A stretch of 64,000 nt of DNA from Hymenochaete sp. R1 (GCA_019400425.1 JAFREE010000065.1:1-64000), one strand, 5' to 3'; counted from the first letter of the stretch, positions 10,685 through 24,435 are shown. A program made the numbers and translations. The notes: generated by a model from the sequence alone, not told the origin.

Positions 10685-13600
10685 ATGTCGGACTCTGTTC
10701 AGGCTGCAAAGTCTCGCAAAGGCAAGGAGCGCGAGGCTCCTCAAGCTGATCTCTTCGACCGGCTCATTGCTATTCAACGAAGTAAAGCAGCGTAAGTTCT
10801 CTTGACTCAATTCGACGAGTTTTTTTGAAACTTTTACTAACTGTAACTCAATTGGAAATCAAGTGCCAGTCGTCCGAAAGAAAAAGCTGAGCGGCCGATA
10901 ACGAGGCCCATATCACCTACTTTGCAAACATCTCCAACTCGACGTCCGCAGCAGCTTGCACCTCAGGTAGTTGTCTCCCGGACAGACAACTTCGAAGCCG
11001 GCGAGGATACCCAAAGACGACGGAAACATGTCACCGGTTCTCCACGTATTCACTCGTCCAAAATGCAACCTAAGTTATTCAACCCGGACACTGACCCTGT
11101 CCCTATGCGCCGTACTGCGGAGCCCGAAATGTTCTCGGATACCGCCAGCAGTTCATACGTTCCTAGGAGCCAACACATTTCTACACCAGAGAGGGGTACC
11201 GCACACGGCAGGCTATTCGATTTTAGGAAGGATGACCCGGTGCGATTCAATGTCCTCCGACCCACGCCTGCCACCGGAAACAGGCCCACTCCCACACCCA
11301 AGTCATCCGGCGAATACGTATCTGCTTCGTCCACATCGTCATACGCACATTCTATTACTTCGTCTAATTTCACCTTGAACTCGACTACGGATGGATCTTC
11401 GGCTTCCTCAGCACTTTTTGACGAGCAACCACGGGAGCACGCAAGCTCGGGCGCCTTCGCGCAGCAACTTAAGAAGCTCTATCGTAGTATCACCACGCTT
11501 GAGGCTCGATTATTGCAGGAAGATGGAAAGGAACAAGCGGATGAGGGCCGTAGTCTTAAACGGCATAATGAAGCGATGGCCGTGGAGCCTGATGAAGGCG
11601 AGAAAGACAAGTGGCGGAAATTCATTGCCGACCACAAGCAGTGCGTCTTTTTATTTGTCTCTTTCTATGCCCTCACAAATATATCGTTTCTCTAGACTCG
11701 CAGAACTTATGCATAACTTGTTGAAGCTCACACTCGCACCGCACGTTCCTGCATCGCTAAGAAACATACCGACTAAGTATAACATTATCATCCGACTGTG
11801 GACGCATGCCTTCAATAAACCTCTTGAGCAATTGCGCCGCGCCTCGTTCACCTCCGTTATCGCTCTCGAACACCTTCAGGAGTACATCATCTATGCCTAT
11901 TCTTTCTACACAATGCTGCTGGAGGAACAGACGTTGGAAAGCTTCAAGTCGGGATGGCTCGAAGCTCTCGGTGATCTTGCTCGCTATTGCATGGCGATTG
12001 CGGCGATGACCAACCCGCTTCCTGCTCTGAAGACTGGCGAATTTGTACCTGTGAACGAGCAGGCCCTTGCTGCGCAGACCCAGCCTGATGAGTCAATGGC
12101 ACCCGTAGACGAGTCTCCAGGTCCGAGCGTGGGCGTTGCTGCGGCGCGGCTGCTTGAGCTAGAACCAGAAAAGGAACGGTGGAGATGTATCGCCCGTGAC
12201 TGGTACGCTGCGGGACTAACAGACATGCCTGGCACCGGAAAATTGCATCATCATTTAGGCCTACTCAGCCGCGACGTTGGAAATGAGGAATTACGATCGG
12301 TCTATCATTTCTGCAAGAGGCGAGTTAACTATTTCAACGAATACGAATGATTACTGACATCGCGCTGTAGCATGACAACTTTGCATCCTTTCCCGATGTC
12401 GCGAGAATCGGTTTTGCAGATCTGGTCGGCTCCTGCACAAGCACGGCGAGCGTTACCTGATTCGCACGTACCAGATCTTTTCGTTCTCTTGCACGGTATG
12501 CTATTTACGAACATCCAATTGGACGACTTCAAACCGGTGCTTGCGAGGTTCATGGAGCGCCTGAATCTGGAAGGCGCTGAAGAACGCGATTGGATTATGA
12601 TGGCTGTCACAAATATTGCTGCACTGCTCGAATATGGAAAGCAAAAGGGCGTGCTCAGATGCACCGGTGGTATAGGGGGCAAAGACAATTCTTCTGCAGC
12701 TCAGGCAGCCGCTGCGAACGTCAAGGTCAACATGCTGACGAAAAAGGTTGATGAAATGGAAGTCGATGACGCTGAGGATGGTGCATCTGCACTACGACAG
12801 GAGCGAGATGCCAGTATCAAAGGCAGCGGCGTCTTGACTGTCTCACCCCAATACCAAAATGCCTCGCCGGTCACTCTCGACGAATCCGACCTGCCTCTGG
12901 CATTCAGGTTCGCTTTACAGTTGACCTTCGAGATGTTCGCATTCACTCTCCGGAATCCAACGCGCAAGGCCACGTCTTTCTCTCGTCCTTCGCTCAACCC
13001 TTATAATACAATATTGCTCACATTCTTGGCCACCGTTATGAAGCACACGTCCGTCCAGCGCCTCCTCGAGCGGGCTGTCCCATGGGATGCTCTAGCTCAG
13101 TTCTTCTCGAGCATGCCGAGCTCTGGGTTGAATCCGCTTCTCCAAGCAGACAGTGGCATTCGTTTGACCAGTGGTTGCTCACCTTTGCCAGAAGATTGGT
13201 GTTTGAGAGGAATGGAATGGGGAGGCCGTCGTGTCTACGAGCGCGGTTTTTGGAAGAACGGTGAAGGTCGACACGCCGAAATGGAAGTCTTGGACACAAT
13301 CGAGATCAAAGACGGTCAGACAGACGGCATCATCGAAGACGAGAGCGAGGCCGAAGGTCGTGCAGAGGGCAGCGAGACGAGCAAACGTTGGATAAGAATA
13401 GCTCGATCTGCTGGGATCATTTCTAAAATGATACCTGGCTTCAGTCTCAACACAAGTTCCCGATCATTCGTCATATCCGGTATTCTGGAGGAGAAGCTGC
13501 AGAAGTGGAAAGAAGAAGATCGCCTTGAACGTGAGGACGAAGAGAGAAGACGCAGCAGGAGGCCGTGGTTGGGTGAAGACATGGATGTTGATGACGAGGA

Positions 13601-14435
13601 GGATGCTGCCGATGGACTTTCAGATGATTTCGATAGCGACGAGGATGAAAGCGAGGAAGTCAAAGCATTGAAGGTTAGAACTTCATTCTATTCAAACTAT
13701 ATACACTTGCTTATGAAGACTATCATTCTAGGCGAGACGCCGAGAGCTTCTTCGTATGCTTCAATCATCCACATCAGCGCCGAAGACTCGTTCGCACCGA
13801 CCCCGGAAGCGTGCTGCGACGTCGCAACAGTCCCTGTCATTGCGCCTTGTTGCTGGGTACACTACCTTGGTGGTGGACACGAACATCCTCTTGTCGTCGT
13901 TGTCCTCGATCGCTTCGCTTGTTAAATCGCTTCGATGGACAATCATTGTACCTCTGGCGGTTGTTACAGAACTCGATGGTATCGCAAAGAATGAATCCGC
14001 GCTGGGTGAGGCTGCTGCCGCAGCGGTCTCGTATATCTCAGCCCACATCCGGTCGCACTCGCTTTCCCTCAAGGTCCAAACATCTAAGGGCAACTATCTC
14101 CACAATCTTAATGTTCGCAGCGAAGATGTCAGCTTCGAGTCCAAGTCTTGGGAAAGGAACATGGATGATTTGATCCTTCGTGCTGCGATCTGGCAAGATG
14201 ACCATTGGATCGATCGATCTGCACTGCTAAATGCAGGAGCTCGTGAAACTTCTTGTGCTGGTGCTGCCAAAGTCGTACTTCTCAGTTTCGATCGGAATCG
14301 TCAGTCCCTTTTCTTGCAGTTACATTAATATTGATATTGATCCCAATTTATCTAGTCCGCCTAAAAGCACGTGCCAGGCAATTGGACGCTGCGGATGAGC
14401 GCGATATGGCCTTCTTACTCAAACATTATACCTGA
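10685..14435 (+). CDS. EST1/SMG6-like PIN-domain protein (telomerase/NMD related)
   Basis: Six exons (10685-10791, 10864-11640, 11696-12319, 12371-13673, 13732-14299, 14356-14435) encode 1,152 residues. The N-terminal 250 residues are Ser/Pro-rich and disordered. The middle is an EST1/SMG5-7-type helical region (for example YHFCKSMTTLHPFPMSRES). An acidic stretch follows (WLGEDMDVDDEEDAADG). The C-terminus is a PIN nuclease domain with D986 (VVDTN), E1017 (VTELDG), MDDLIL and LLSFDRNLRLKAR, so the acidic catalytic residues appear intact. SMG6 cleaves nonsense mRNAs and EST1 recruits telomerase; fungal members may do either. Intron 3 (12320-12370) starts GCGAGT. The gene converges with HDA1. 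Confidence 0.87.
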
Positions 14436-15008
14436 ATGCAACATTCCGAAATTTTCTGGAAAAAGGTCTCAAAGTGAGCCACTTACACTGCGGCGTTGCA
14501 GACGCTCTCGCGTTTTCTTCGAGCCCCTTGTCCTTTAACGGTCGGAATATGGCCTGATTTGGTTCAGCCTTTCAGGGACCCTCGCGTTGAAGGAAAGTTT
14601 CCCGCTGTGGTTGGGCGAGACAGATGTCATACGCGACGTACACAAGCAGCATTCATACACTTCACTTTACCTTGCATCTCATTTATTCAATCATAGTCAA
14701 TTCACCTTCGTTTTTATATGCCTTAACCATTTACGTTCCCTTTGTCTCTCATGGCGCACTCTACCAATATCTTTCATTCTTCCATGGACCATACCTTGCC
14801 TTAGTCACCGGATACCATTCGTTTACTTTCGTTTGTTTGTTTCCTTGTCCAGTCTGCCTCACTTATTTTTCTACTTCGCGTTACTCCGTTGTGTCGTGTA
14901 TAGTGTAGTTACATCATGCATCGTGCAAACAAAATTATCTACAGTGAATGTGGAAATGTATACTTGTACCTTGCAAAAGACTAGTTGCATGATCACATCG
15001 TTCAAGGG
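14436..15008. other. Intergenic between convergent genes
   Basis: 570 bp between the stops of the PIN protein and HDA1. T/C-rich on the plus strand, giving hydrophobic open frames of 66-141 codons that look like composition artefacts. It probably holds both 3' UTRs. Confidence 0.5.
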
Positions 15009-18000
15009 TTAAGCATTATTAGCCGATTCGAGCGGAGTTAGTCGACTGTTAACAAATTCCTTCATTTTGGGAAGCGCCTGATTCATGAGCTTCACGCTAC
15101 GATCTTCGTCTGTACAAGCACAAACTAATATGAATATTCGCTTAAGAACTGGAGGAAAAGCACTAACTCACCAAAGCAAGTCACCCTGCCATGCTTCTTA
15201 CGAAGAGAACCCTCTACAGCAAACGGATGCGAAGATGGTACTGCGACAAATGAATGCTATCGCAAGTCGTCGGCACTTTCATTTGTATACGAAACTAAAT
15301 TGGGAACTCACTCTAATATACCATTTTCTCAGCATATCTTCACCCAGAGGGATTTCCGGGATGGTATCACGCCCAACGACTTGCACCACTACCTTCACTT
15401 TTCTTGTGACGCTTCGATCTACAGCGGCTTGTCATTCAATACGTTCATATGCAGTGGATATGGGGCTTACGCCGGGCCAATATGAGATCCATTATAGCTG
15501 AGCAACCTACGCCATGACCAATCAAAACGATATTTGAGGCGTTCGATAACCTATGGACGAACAAGGTTTGCTATTTTTGATAAAGGCACCAGTACTGATG
15601 CAGATGCTCACTGGACATAATTATCCCATAGATAGATAAGAACATCTTTCGCGAGCTCCGACCAACTCCTTTTCTGTGTGTGCGGTGAGGAAAAAGCATA
15701 TAACACTTTCTGCATACGTACTCGACCAGAAGTTGAAGGCCTGGGATAGGCGTTGATTTCTGCATACGCATACCCTTCCTTATTAACCCAATCAATCAGA
15801 TCGCGTGTTACATCCATCTAAATGCACATTAGACATATTTGTGCGACATTCAAATGAACGCGAGGCTGAAAAACTCACCAAATACGAGTATTCCAACCTC
15901 ACATTACAGCTCTTTGCTCCGGCCAGCTCCACCCTCAAGTCTCCGCTGTACAAGTCGTGTAAACCAGTGCTCCTCGAGAATAAGTCAAGCAACTTACAAC
16001 TGGTGAACAAGAAGCACAAGGGTGTCTTTATCCATGAAGCCATCGCTGTGTAAAAGTATTTGACCGATGAAGAATTCGCCCATGGGTTGCGACTTACGAA
16101 CAAATGACTTGAGACTGCAATCGCTTGTCGGCTTCAGGGTCTAAAAGTGGAACTTGCAGCATACCATAGTTTTCGAAGAGATCATCCTGTCGGTAGAGTT
16201 TCAAAATCTCTGCTGGGGCATCAGATACCTTTTGTCACATGGGAACTAGTTAGTGCAGTTACCGGGGATTGAAACCATCTGACTCTTGTCCTCCTCGCTC
16301 GGATCGCAAGCCTTTACGTCAAGACACTTCCAATGCTTGCTCTGTACCTGTGCAACTTGCCATACAGTTTCAGTGCCTATTTCGTTGGCCACAAGAGGCT
16401 TCATTTCTGGAGGAGCATCGCCCAAGAGCACACGAGTCACCGCAAGTGCTGAGTTCGAAATGGACTCTACATTATATCCACCCTTATTTTATAGATTAAT
16501 AGGCAACTTCTGGCAATGACGAAATTGGAATTCACCTCTAAGGCCACAACGACCCTCCCTCTAGACAAAGTCATTAGCATGTGGGTCATGTGTGCGAAGC
16601 CAGCGGGAGTGACATGACATTCTCCAAGTTCATCACCGTCTGCAGCATCGAAGCCGGCTGAAACTAATGAAGAAAACCAGTCACATCAAAACTTCATTTA
16701 GACAGTAAGCATCAAAGGTACTCACTCATGACCAGGTCTGGAGAAAATTCCATGGCTATGGGCATTACGATTCTCATGAAGGCATGAAGGTACTCGGCAT
16801 CCCCCATTCCGCCTTCTGGCCAAGGGATATTGACAGACCTGTACACAGTTAAAGAACTTTGAAAGGCGTATATCAGAAGTGTCAGATCAAGTAGCTCACG
16901 TTCCCTCGCCCCGGCCTTCGCCGCAGGAATCAACGCCACCGAAGGATCCGCCAGGATAGAAATTTCCACCTTCATACCTATGCAAGGAAATGTAAAGCAC
17001 GCTTGGGTCGTCAATAAACGCCCGTTGCGTGCCGTTCCCTGAAAATTTCCTGCATGTTAAACTCCATCGAGTACATTAGAATAGCCTACAGACCATGATG
17101 GACATCCCTAAGCAAAGTCTTGGTATTTTCGGAGGTGTCAAATAACACATAAAGCTCACCAATCAAGTATTAGAATCTTTTTCATGGGCGTCAGTTGCTG
17201 GACGACGCGAGCTCCAATAGCTACATTATTGAAGAAGCAGAAGCCCATATGTTCTTCTGGTTCTGCGTGATGGCCGGGAGGACGAACAATGGCAAAAGAC
17301 CTTTCAAGTTCCCCCCGCGCAACAGCAAGCGAGGCTTCAATGACACCGCCGCAGCTTAACATGGCGGCTTGTGTTGTCTTCGGGCAGACGTAAAGTGAGA
17401 GATGGGCATAGAATTTGGCCGTTTCGATGATTGCCTCGGTATCCATATCTGGAGAAAAGAAACGCGTAAGTGCACCTTCATAGAATCATACTTCAAATAA
17501 TTTACACGCTATTTGCATCACTTTCTCCCAATGATCCTCACTATGAACTAGCATGGCTTCCATCATTTTTACGGGCCTTATGGGTATGAGCTTCATACGG
17601 AAAAGGCATCCGCCTTCGCGTAGTTTTTGATAAATCCCAGCTATCCGACCTGGAGCTTCTGGATGGTCAAGATCATCGGCAACAGGCATGTGCGCCATCA
17701 TTCGTGCATCGTATACGTATCCGAAACGCTGCTTGAAGGCGTCTTGCTCTTTGCCCACGGGATTGGACGAAGCCCGGGGTCGCCTTTCTCCAAGAGAATG
17801 ATTGATTGCTTTGGGCGCATAGTTCGAGCCCTGTATATTGTTCCTTTGTAGCAGGGATCCTGGTGCGGTTGAAGCAGTGGGGTCTACCTCCATAGCCTCC
17901 GGTTCTCTAACAACAGATCCACCCCCAGTTATTGTGACCGCTTCAGTCTCAGCCACAATTTCCTCTATGGATGCCTCTGGATTACTTTGTGCAGTATCTT

Positions 18001-18052
18001 GAGGACTGACTTGAGAGCCGCGAGAGAAAAAGGCATTCAGGAAAGAAGCCAT
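15009..18052 (-). CDS. HDA1: Class II histone deacetylase with Arb2 domain (Hda1/Clr3)
   Basis: Removes acetyl groups from histone H3/H2B tails in silencing complexes. Fifteen exons: 18052-17506, 17448-17160, 17107-17094, 17038-16900, 16838-16726, 16663-16536, 16482-16263, 16212-16098, 16045-15998, 15945-15879, 15817-15612, 15550-15471, 15418-15312, 15256-15172, 15109-15009. They give 752 residues. Active-site blocks are intact: [16 protein letters not shown] (H242/H243), DWDVHHGNGTQ (D280, H282) and [13 protein letters not shown]. The C-terminal third is the Arb2-like alpha/beta-hydrolase-type domain ([27 protein letters not shown]) typical of Hda1. Exon 3 is only 14 nt and encodes the DVHH zinc-binding motif. 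The gene shares a 354-bp divergent promoter with the proteasome beta5 gene. Confidence 0.94.
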
Positions 18053-18406
18053 TATAAAGCGAAAAAGATCGAAAGCAAGAATGTATCAAAGTTCAGGTCA
18101 GGACCATAAATAGTCCTTTTTCTGCGAGTAAAGAAAGAGAGTATTAGAAATAAGTATCACCTATAGGACTGGTGGTTATGATCGAGTGTAAGTAAGCTAG
18201 AGGGCGAGATTTTCGTGTTGTTCAGACCTGAGGAAGATGGCAGAAAGAGAGAAAGGCGAAATGAGGCGCTTAAATATTGCTGACATATGAAGAGCGTGTC
18301 GATCGTTAGAATGCGTTGATCAATATCTACGCGCGTCCAACTTCATGGGCTACGCGTCACCGCGCCTACAACCAGCATTCTAGCTTGCCTCCGTGCATCG
18401 ACGACA
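18053..18406. promoter_or_regulatory. Shared divergent promoter HDA1/PRE2
   Basis: 354 bp between the divergent start codons. Both promoters must fall here. No TATA box or recognised operator can be assigned with confidence. Confidence 0.45.
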
Positions 18407-19637
18407 ATGAACGCTTTAGTCTCACGGTTCTCAAAACCAAGCTACGAAGACGATAGAAATACGGAAAACGATGAATTCGGGAGTAGTGGAGCTGACAGTG
18501 CTATGTGGGGGTCCAGCGCTGGGTTTGGCAACTTGAGTAAAGGCATTCCAACCTTTAACCTTCCATCCGTTCCCGACGTACGTTGCCCATGGTCATTTGT
18601 ATCCTTGATGCATAGTTCAATCTTGCGTTACAGCCAGCTGCCTTTCTACGCCTGCACTCAGATGATCATGCGGATCCATCATGCCGTATCAAGATTCAAC
18701 ATGGTACAACCACTTTGGCCTTTCGGTTTCAAGGTGGTGTGATTGTTGCCGTCGACTCTCGTGCTACAGCGGGGAGCTATATTGGTATGTGTGTCTTATA
18801 ATGTCCTGATCCAGCTGTGCTTATAATATTTCAGCCTCTGGGACTGTTAAGAAGGTCATCGAGATCAATAAATTCCTGCTGGGAACCATGGCTGGTGGTG
18901 CCGGTACGTCTGTGCTTTGCTTCGGGGGGCATCGCCATGCATACTAAACTACTTCGATATTCTCACTAGCTGATTGTCAATTCTGGGAAACGTATCTGGG
19001 TATGCAATGCCGACTGCACGAACTGCGAAACAGGGAGCGCATATCCGTTGCCGCCGCAAGCAAGATCCTGAGTAACATTGTCTATTCATACAAGGGAATG
19101 GGTCTAAGCATGGTATGTGGCCTGAACATACGCTCCATTCGCATTTATATTAATTAACATATATGTAAATCATAACAGGGGACGATGATATGCGGATGGG
19201 ATAAGACGGGTCCAACTATTTTCTATGTTGACTCCGACGGGACACGATTGAAGGGTGACATCTTCTCCGTTGGTTCCGGTTCTACATTCGCATACGGTTT
19301 ACTCGACCAGGCCTACCACTGGGACCTGACAGATGCAGAGGCCCAGGAGCTTGGTCGACGTGCCATCTACGCTGCTGGCCATCGCGACGCGTTCTCCGGT
19401 AACACGATCAACTTGTACCATGTTAAAGAAGACGGGTGGCGATTCATCGGTTCGTATTCTCATTGAAGTTCATCTTTGGAAACTCTTCCTGACTGCTGAT
19501 GTTGTATTGGATGGCCATTAGCAAACTACGATGTTTCGAAATTGCACTATGAAGGTCCAGGACAAGTTGATGGTGCGCCTGGTGGCGGGTATGGATATGA
19601 TGTGCGGACGAGCCCAAACACAGTTGTTGTACCTTAA
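18407..19637 (+). CDS. PRE2: 20S proteasome beta5 subunit (chymotrypsin-like)
   Basis: Catalytic subunit of the 20S proteasome. Six exons (18407-18577, 18634-18784, 18835-18903, 18970-19112, 19179-19449, 19522-19637) encode 306 residues. An 81-residue propeptide ends at HG, followed by the mature N-terminal catalytic threonine T82 ([13 protein letters not shown]). Conserved blocks include [34 protein letters not shown] and [20 protein letters not shown]. Length and motifs match fungal Pre2. Converges with the LIM gene. Confidence 0.96.
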
Positions 19638-20739
19638 TTGTGCTTCCTATGTAACAATAGTATTGTTATTTCGACTCAATGTGCCTTTCAAATCACCAGT
19701 GAGAAGCGAGATTATCCTGAAGATTTTCATCTCACGCGTCATCCACACCAGAAGAGAAAAGTGCGAATATCACAAAGTATGAGAGTACATTACGACCACC
19801 TCCAGACTAGGACTAGTAGCTATATCAATGAAGTTATACCAAGAAAAGGTTTATTCCTCCTATCCGTCCGTTCAAACCATCCGTGTGGAACTCAAGAGGC
19901 TTGAATGCTGCAAAGACACAAACGCGAAGATTAAGATGCTGAAAGAAGAGAACGAAGTAGGAAAAAGGAATAGTCCGAAATTCAGGAAGACTAAGAAAGA
20001 AAAGTTAATCAAAATCCAATATTATCCAAGTAGACATCCAAGGACATGACATGCCAAAGAATAGCGGCAAGAAGTCGAAGCTAGTAAAGCGGGGTATATG
20101 TTCGTCAAAACCAAAAGATGGTAATCAAGCACAAATAAGATGAGAGGAAAGCGGGGAAGGAGGGGAAGCGCTGGTTATGACTTGAGTACAAATAGGAATA
20201 AAAAGAAATTCGTATCCCCAAGGAAATGTGTATGGGTAACAGAGAGCCGTGATGCTTATGTGCAAACCAAGGACGGCGGAGTGTACACACTCAAGGAAAG
20301 TATGGGAAGTTGCTGAAGAGAGAAACGACGGGTGGTACGGGTAAATGAGCCATTAGAGACTATGTAGGAGGTAAAGGGGTCATGTTATGCAATGATCGAA
20401 AGCAAAGATAGCACGGTGCGATTGGGTGTGTGGTAGCCATGCAAGATGTATCAAATTTTGCATGTCTGAAGGAATGGTGCAGACGGAAAGTTTTTCGGAA
20501 CTGAGCAGTGCGAGGGAAGGGAGAGTCATCTGTTCGCATAATGAAAGTAGATTCGAGGAAGGTGAGGATTGAGGAAGGCGAGGGTTTCAGGCGTGACTGA
20601 CTGATCGAGGTGAAAGGAGAATAGGTCAGGGGGCGATTGGGGATGATTGGACCTTGAACGCCGATTGTGGAGCAATTCAAGGCAACCCAAGGCTTGTGAG
20701 ACGGACAGTCTCAGATTTTCGGTTGTTCAAAAACCTTAA
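19638..20739. other. Intergenic between convergent genes
   Basis: 1.1 kb separating the 3' ends of PRE2 and the LIM gene. From about 19720 to 20250 the plus strand is rich in A and G, with several AATAAA-like strings. No coding signal or repeat family is recognised. Confidence 0.5.
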
Positions 20740-23286
20740 TCATCGTAGATCAATGAACTGCGTTTTCCGACGCATGGCTCGTAGATCCATCATACTGTCC
20801 CGATTGGCGCTATGCATGGTGACAGTCCCCAAACCTTTCACCAAATCCCCTAGAACGTCGTCCTCGTCCTCGTCATCAGGGGCCATAATATCCATCTCCA
20901 TCTTCAAGTTCGCATGGCGCTCGCAAAGCATAAGGCCGTCCACTTCCCAATATTCTTCTAGCTGTTCTTTGCAGCGCTGCTTAAGAGCGCCTGGCTCGTC
21001 CGAGACGGAAAAGCGGTATTCGCACACGAGATGTTCTGGGTGGTATCGTTCACCAGTATGGGCGACGGCGCAGGCACCCTCGATAGGTTGTCCACACGTC
21101 GAATCAGCGCAAAGCGAGTCATTTGCTTCATGGTAGTGATATCGACAAAATGGCTTCCCGTCATACACGTAGAACTCCTTATCTGGGAACGGCTGCTGAC
21201 ACTGGTAGCAATTGAAACATTCTCGATGATATTTGCCTTTCAATTGCCCATCCGCAGAAGACACTGCTGACTTCTCGATAGGCCGATTGCAACGACGGCA
21301 CTAAGAGACCTCCTTAATAAGAGCTGGCGTCAAGGGATAAGGTTAACACATACCTTTGGCAAATACATGGTCTTCCAGCAACGCTCGCAAAGCACGCCAG
21401 CTCCCTCGGCGCGAATCCAACGCCCGTCACTAATACTTTTATTGCATCGCGTACACTGCTTTGGCTTCTTGGTCTGTGACGAGTCACTTGATCCTGTCTT
21501 CGAGGAGGAAATAGTCGGCGTTGTACGAGCTCGCATAGGAAGTTTGGGAGAACGCGGGGACAGGGGCTGGGTGGGTAATGGTGGGCTTCGAATATCTTCG
21601 AAGAGAGTATCGAGTGCGCGGTCCAAAGGGCCAGCAGACTTTGTTGTCGTACGCGATGCGTGAGAGTATGCAGAAGCAGAAGAGGCACTTCGGGTTGGGA
21701 GCCCGACGACCGACATTTCCGGTGATTCTTGAGAAGGAAACAGGATTCTATCTCCGTTACCCCTTCCAACAGTTTTGTTTGATTGCAGCGATGTAGGAGA
21801 GACGGCGGATTCCGTTTCATCGTCATAAGCTAATCCAACGCTACTGTATTCGGACTCATGAGGCGAATCAGGCGGAGGCATAGAAGCTGCATGAGAAGTG
21901 TTTATCGTAAGATCTTTGCCATTGTGCCCCGAGCTCTTTGGCGAAACAGTCCCCGAAGATTCTGGTGACTTTGGAGGGAGCGTGATAGCATGCTCTCCGA
22001 AAGGAAAATCATTGCCCGTTGACGATGGAGTCTGGGAAGAAGCGATTCCAGGTTGATTGAAACCGTAAGGCGAGCGAGGCGAATGGGGTGAGAGAGAAGA
22101 AATGGGCGTATTGGGAGAAAGCGATGACGCAGCTACGGGGAAGAAATGAGCGAATATGAGGAGTCAAGAGTTTGATTAGGTATTTACCGGAAGGCAACAT
22201 ATGGGAATTTATGTCTAAATGACCTGGAGTATTACTCCGCCTACCATCCATACCATTTGTAGGCGTCCTCATCCTCTCTAAATCTTGATGCCTATGGCTG
22301 TTATTCAAAGATGAGGTGAGAAGAGCGGCTTGAGCCACTGCTTGGAACGCCCTCCTTCCAACGCCAGCCATATTCACCTCGCCACCAGCGGGCAAAGGCG
22401 GATGCCCCATTGGACTCAACGGAGGTTGCCCGACTGGACTCATTGGTGCATATCCAACAGGTGTTGGAGGACCTCTGGATGAAGCGGAACCACTACTAAG
22501 CGGACTGGGAACCCGGGAAGCGCTGTCGTATGATGGTCGAGTTTCCAGAGACGGACGGTTGGAGCCTGGTCTGTCCATCGATATGCGGGACTGGCCGTCC
22601 ATTGAAGGGCGTGTAGGAAAAGGGCCAGGAGAACGTATCCCTGAAGAACTTTGAGGGCTTAGAGGTCCACCGTTTGGTTTCTCAGGTACCGAGGATGTCC
22701 GAGCACGCGAATCTCTGAAAGAACTTACGCTTGGCCTGCGTGGACCACCAGGGGATGGGGACCTTCGAGTACCTTCAAAAAGGCCGACAGGTGGAGGGGC
22801 CATCTGTGGAACCGGGGGCTGAGGAGGAAGGGAGCCTGGAGTACCCACGCGTGTTGGGGCTGAACCTGAGCTTTGGGAAGAAAATGACATGCGTGGGGTC
22901 TGCGATCGGGGTGTGGAAGAGTTTCTCGAACGACTGAACATATTGGGAGCGGGTGTCGCAGATTTTGGAGGTGGAATAGCAACAGGAGACGCAGGTACTG
23001 GCTGAGGGGTTTTTGACCTACGAAAAGCCGGTGCAGAGCGCGGGGCCGGTGCGGTAGAGTCTCTGGAACCAATTTGACCAGGAATAGATATTGACAGGGA
23101 AGCCTGGCGAATTTTGGCAAGGAGAGCGGACGCTTTAGGAGGAGGGGGAACTGGAGGAGGTGCAGAACAGACATGTTCGCCCAGTTCTGCAAAGGCAATG
23201 CTGCTGCCACAGGTCGAGCATTTAACCGTAGGCAGAAACTGGGATATGCGTTCACCTCCGGGGGTTGCAGGGGCCTGGAGAGCCAT
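20740..23286 (-). CDS. LIM-domain protein, paxillin/Pxl1-like
   Basis: Three exons (23286-22188, 22132-21354, 21300-20740) encode 812 residues. The N-terminus holds an isolated CxxC...HxC element (C23, C26, H38, C40). About 550 Ser/Pro-rich, probably disordered residues follow. From residue 593 to near the end come cysteine-rich LIM modules: a short CTRCNKS...CERC unit, then full LIM repeats (CRRCNRPI...YHRECFNCYQC, and CADSTCGQPIEGACAV...YHPEHLVC). A Leu/Asp-rich tail ends the protein. LIM proteins of this layout scaffold actin, septation or polarity complexes in fungi; there is no RhoGAP domain, so it is not Lrg1. The exact orthologue is not certain. Confidence 0.88.
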
Positions 23287-24435
23287 TGAAGTTGGATCGA
23301 GATCAGGTTAGGCGAGGCGAGGCGACTATTGGATATGCTACACGACAGCAGTCGAGTGAAGCGGGTAGAAAAGCGAGACGGGCAGTATGGCCACTGTGTA
23401 ACGCGACGAGGTGAGAAAAGTAAAGGACAGAGGAGGAAATGAACGACGACGAAGGACGAAAGACGGTGATGAAGGCAAGAGAAGAGAAGGTGAACATGGA
23501 AAGGGAGGAGAGTAGCGAATGGAATGAGGGAACAAACAGAAACAGATGAGAAGAAGGGAGGATTGCAGCCAACTAGCCGGGACTAGTAGAGCGAACGACT
23601 ACTGGCTGCTTCCCGATACACGGCAACGGCTCGGCCCACTTAACGATACAACTCACCTACATATGGAAAGCAAATCCGGAGATCACTGTCCCGATCTGGC
23701 CAGTCTCCTGATCCGCAACCGGATCCTAGATTACATTCAGTACTTAGTAGTGTGCTTCACTTCCTATCTCTTTGGCCGCCGATGGCGCGTTGTTTCCTTT
23801 CCGTTCGAGTTTCAAGTTTCAAATACGCCTCCACTAGATTTTCAACTGCGCTCCCCTCTCCTCCTGCGACGTACTACGCTCCAGTGTCTTTGTGCTGTCT
23901 GTCTGCTTTCTTTGTTCAGCCGCCGGACTTTACCTATATCGTCGGAAATAACACTAGCCGATACAATTTTAGCTCAATCGTCCTTCTCCCGGTCGCTTGG
24001 CGTCTTGTCTCCACATCCCGATCCTCCTCTGATACGTTGCAGTCATGCATTCATGCATTCAGTCACCCATGCGTTCGCGGGAACTCGCCGAGTTCTCACC
24101 TCACCAATCTCCCTTTCTTCCATCTTTCGCCCATCAGACCCTTCATCGTTCCCGCTGCAGCGGTTCGGTCATCCGCGGCATGCCAGTCCTCTTAAAGAAA
24201 ATAAGCTTAAGATGAGATCGCACTTGCTGCTGATGAAGGAAAGATCGAAAGAAAGTTCGGGATAAAACAAGCTTGATCGAAGCGTATATGGATTGATCCA
24301 CGTGACTCGGAAGTAGCCGAGCCAATGATCGCGTCGAGAGACGCGTCGCGTTTGTTTGTTCATTTTATTTCTGTTCCCTTTCTTTCCTCCTTCCAGAGCA
24401 GAGCCGCCATTCTTCTTTCCACATTTACGATCGTC
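23287..24435. promoter_or_regulatory. Long divergent intergenic region (LIM / copper radical oxidase)
   Basis: 1.15 kb between divergent starts. Strand composition is skewed, purine-rich at 23400-23580 and CT-rich at 23800-24180 on the plus strand, which creates 147-239-codon open frames without family content. It is probably the two promoters and leaders. A long regulatory region would fit an inducible secreted oxidase, which is inference. Confidence 0.4.

Noticed and set aside
14587..15012. Hydrophobic plus-strand frames after the PIN gene
   Set aside because: T/C-rich composition produces hydrophobic residues by default; no family content, and the region lies between two convergent stops.
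23546..24265. 239-codon plus-strand frame between the LIM and oxidase genes
   Set aside because: Low-complexity, CT-rich, no domain; it lies in the divergent promoter region.
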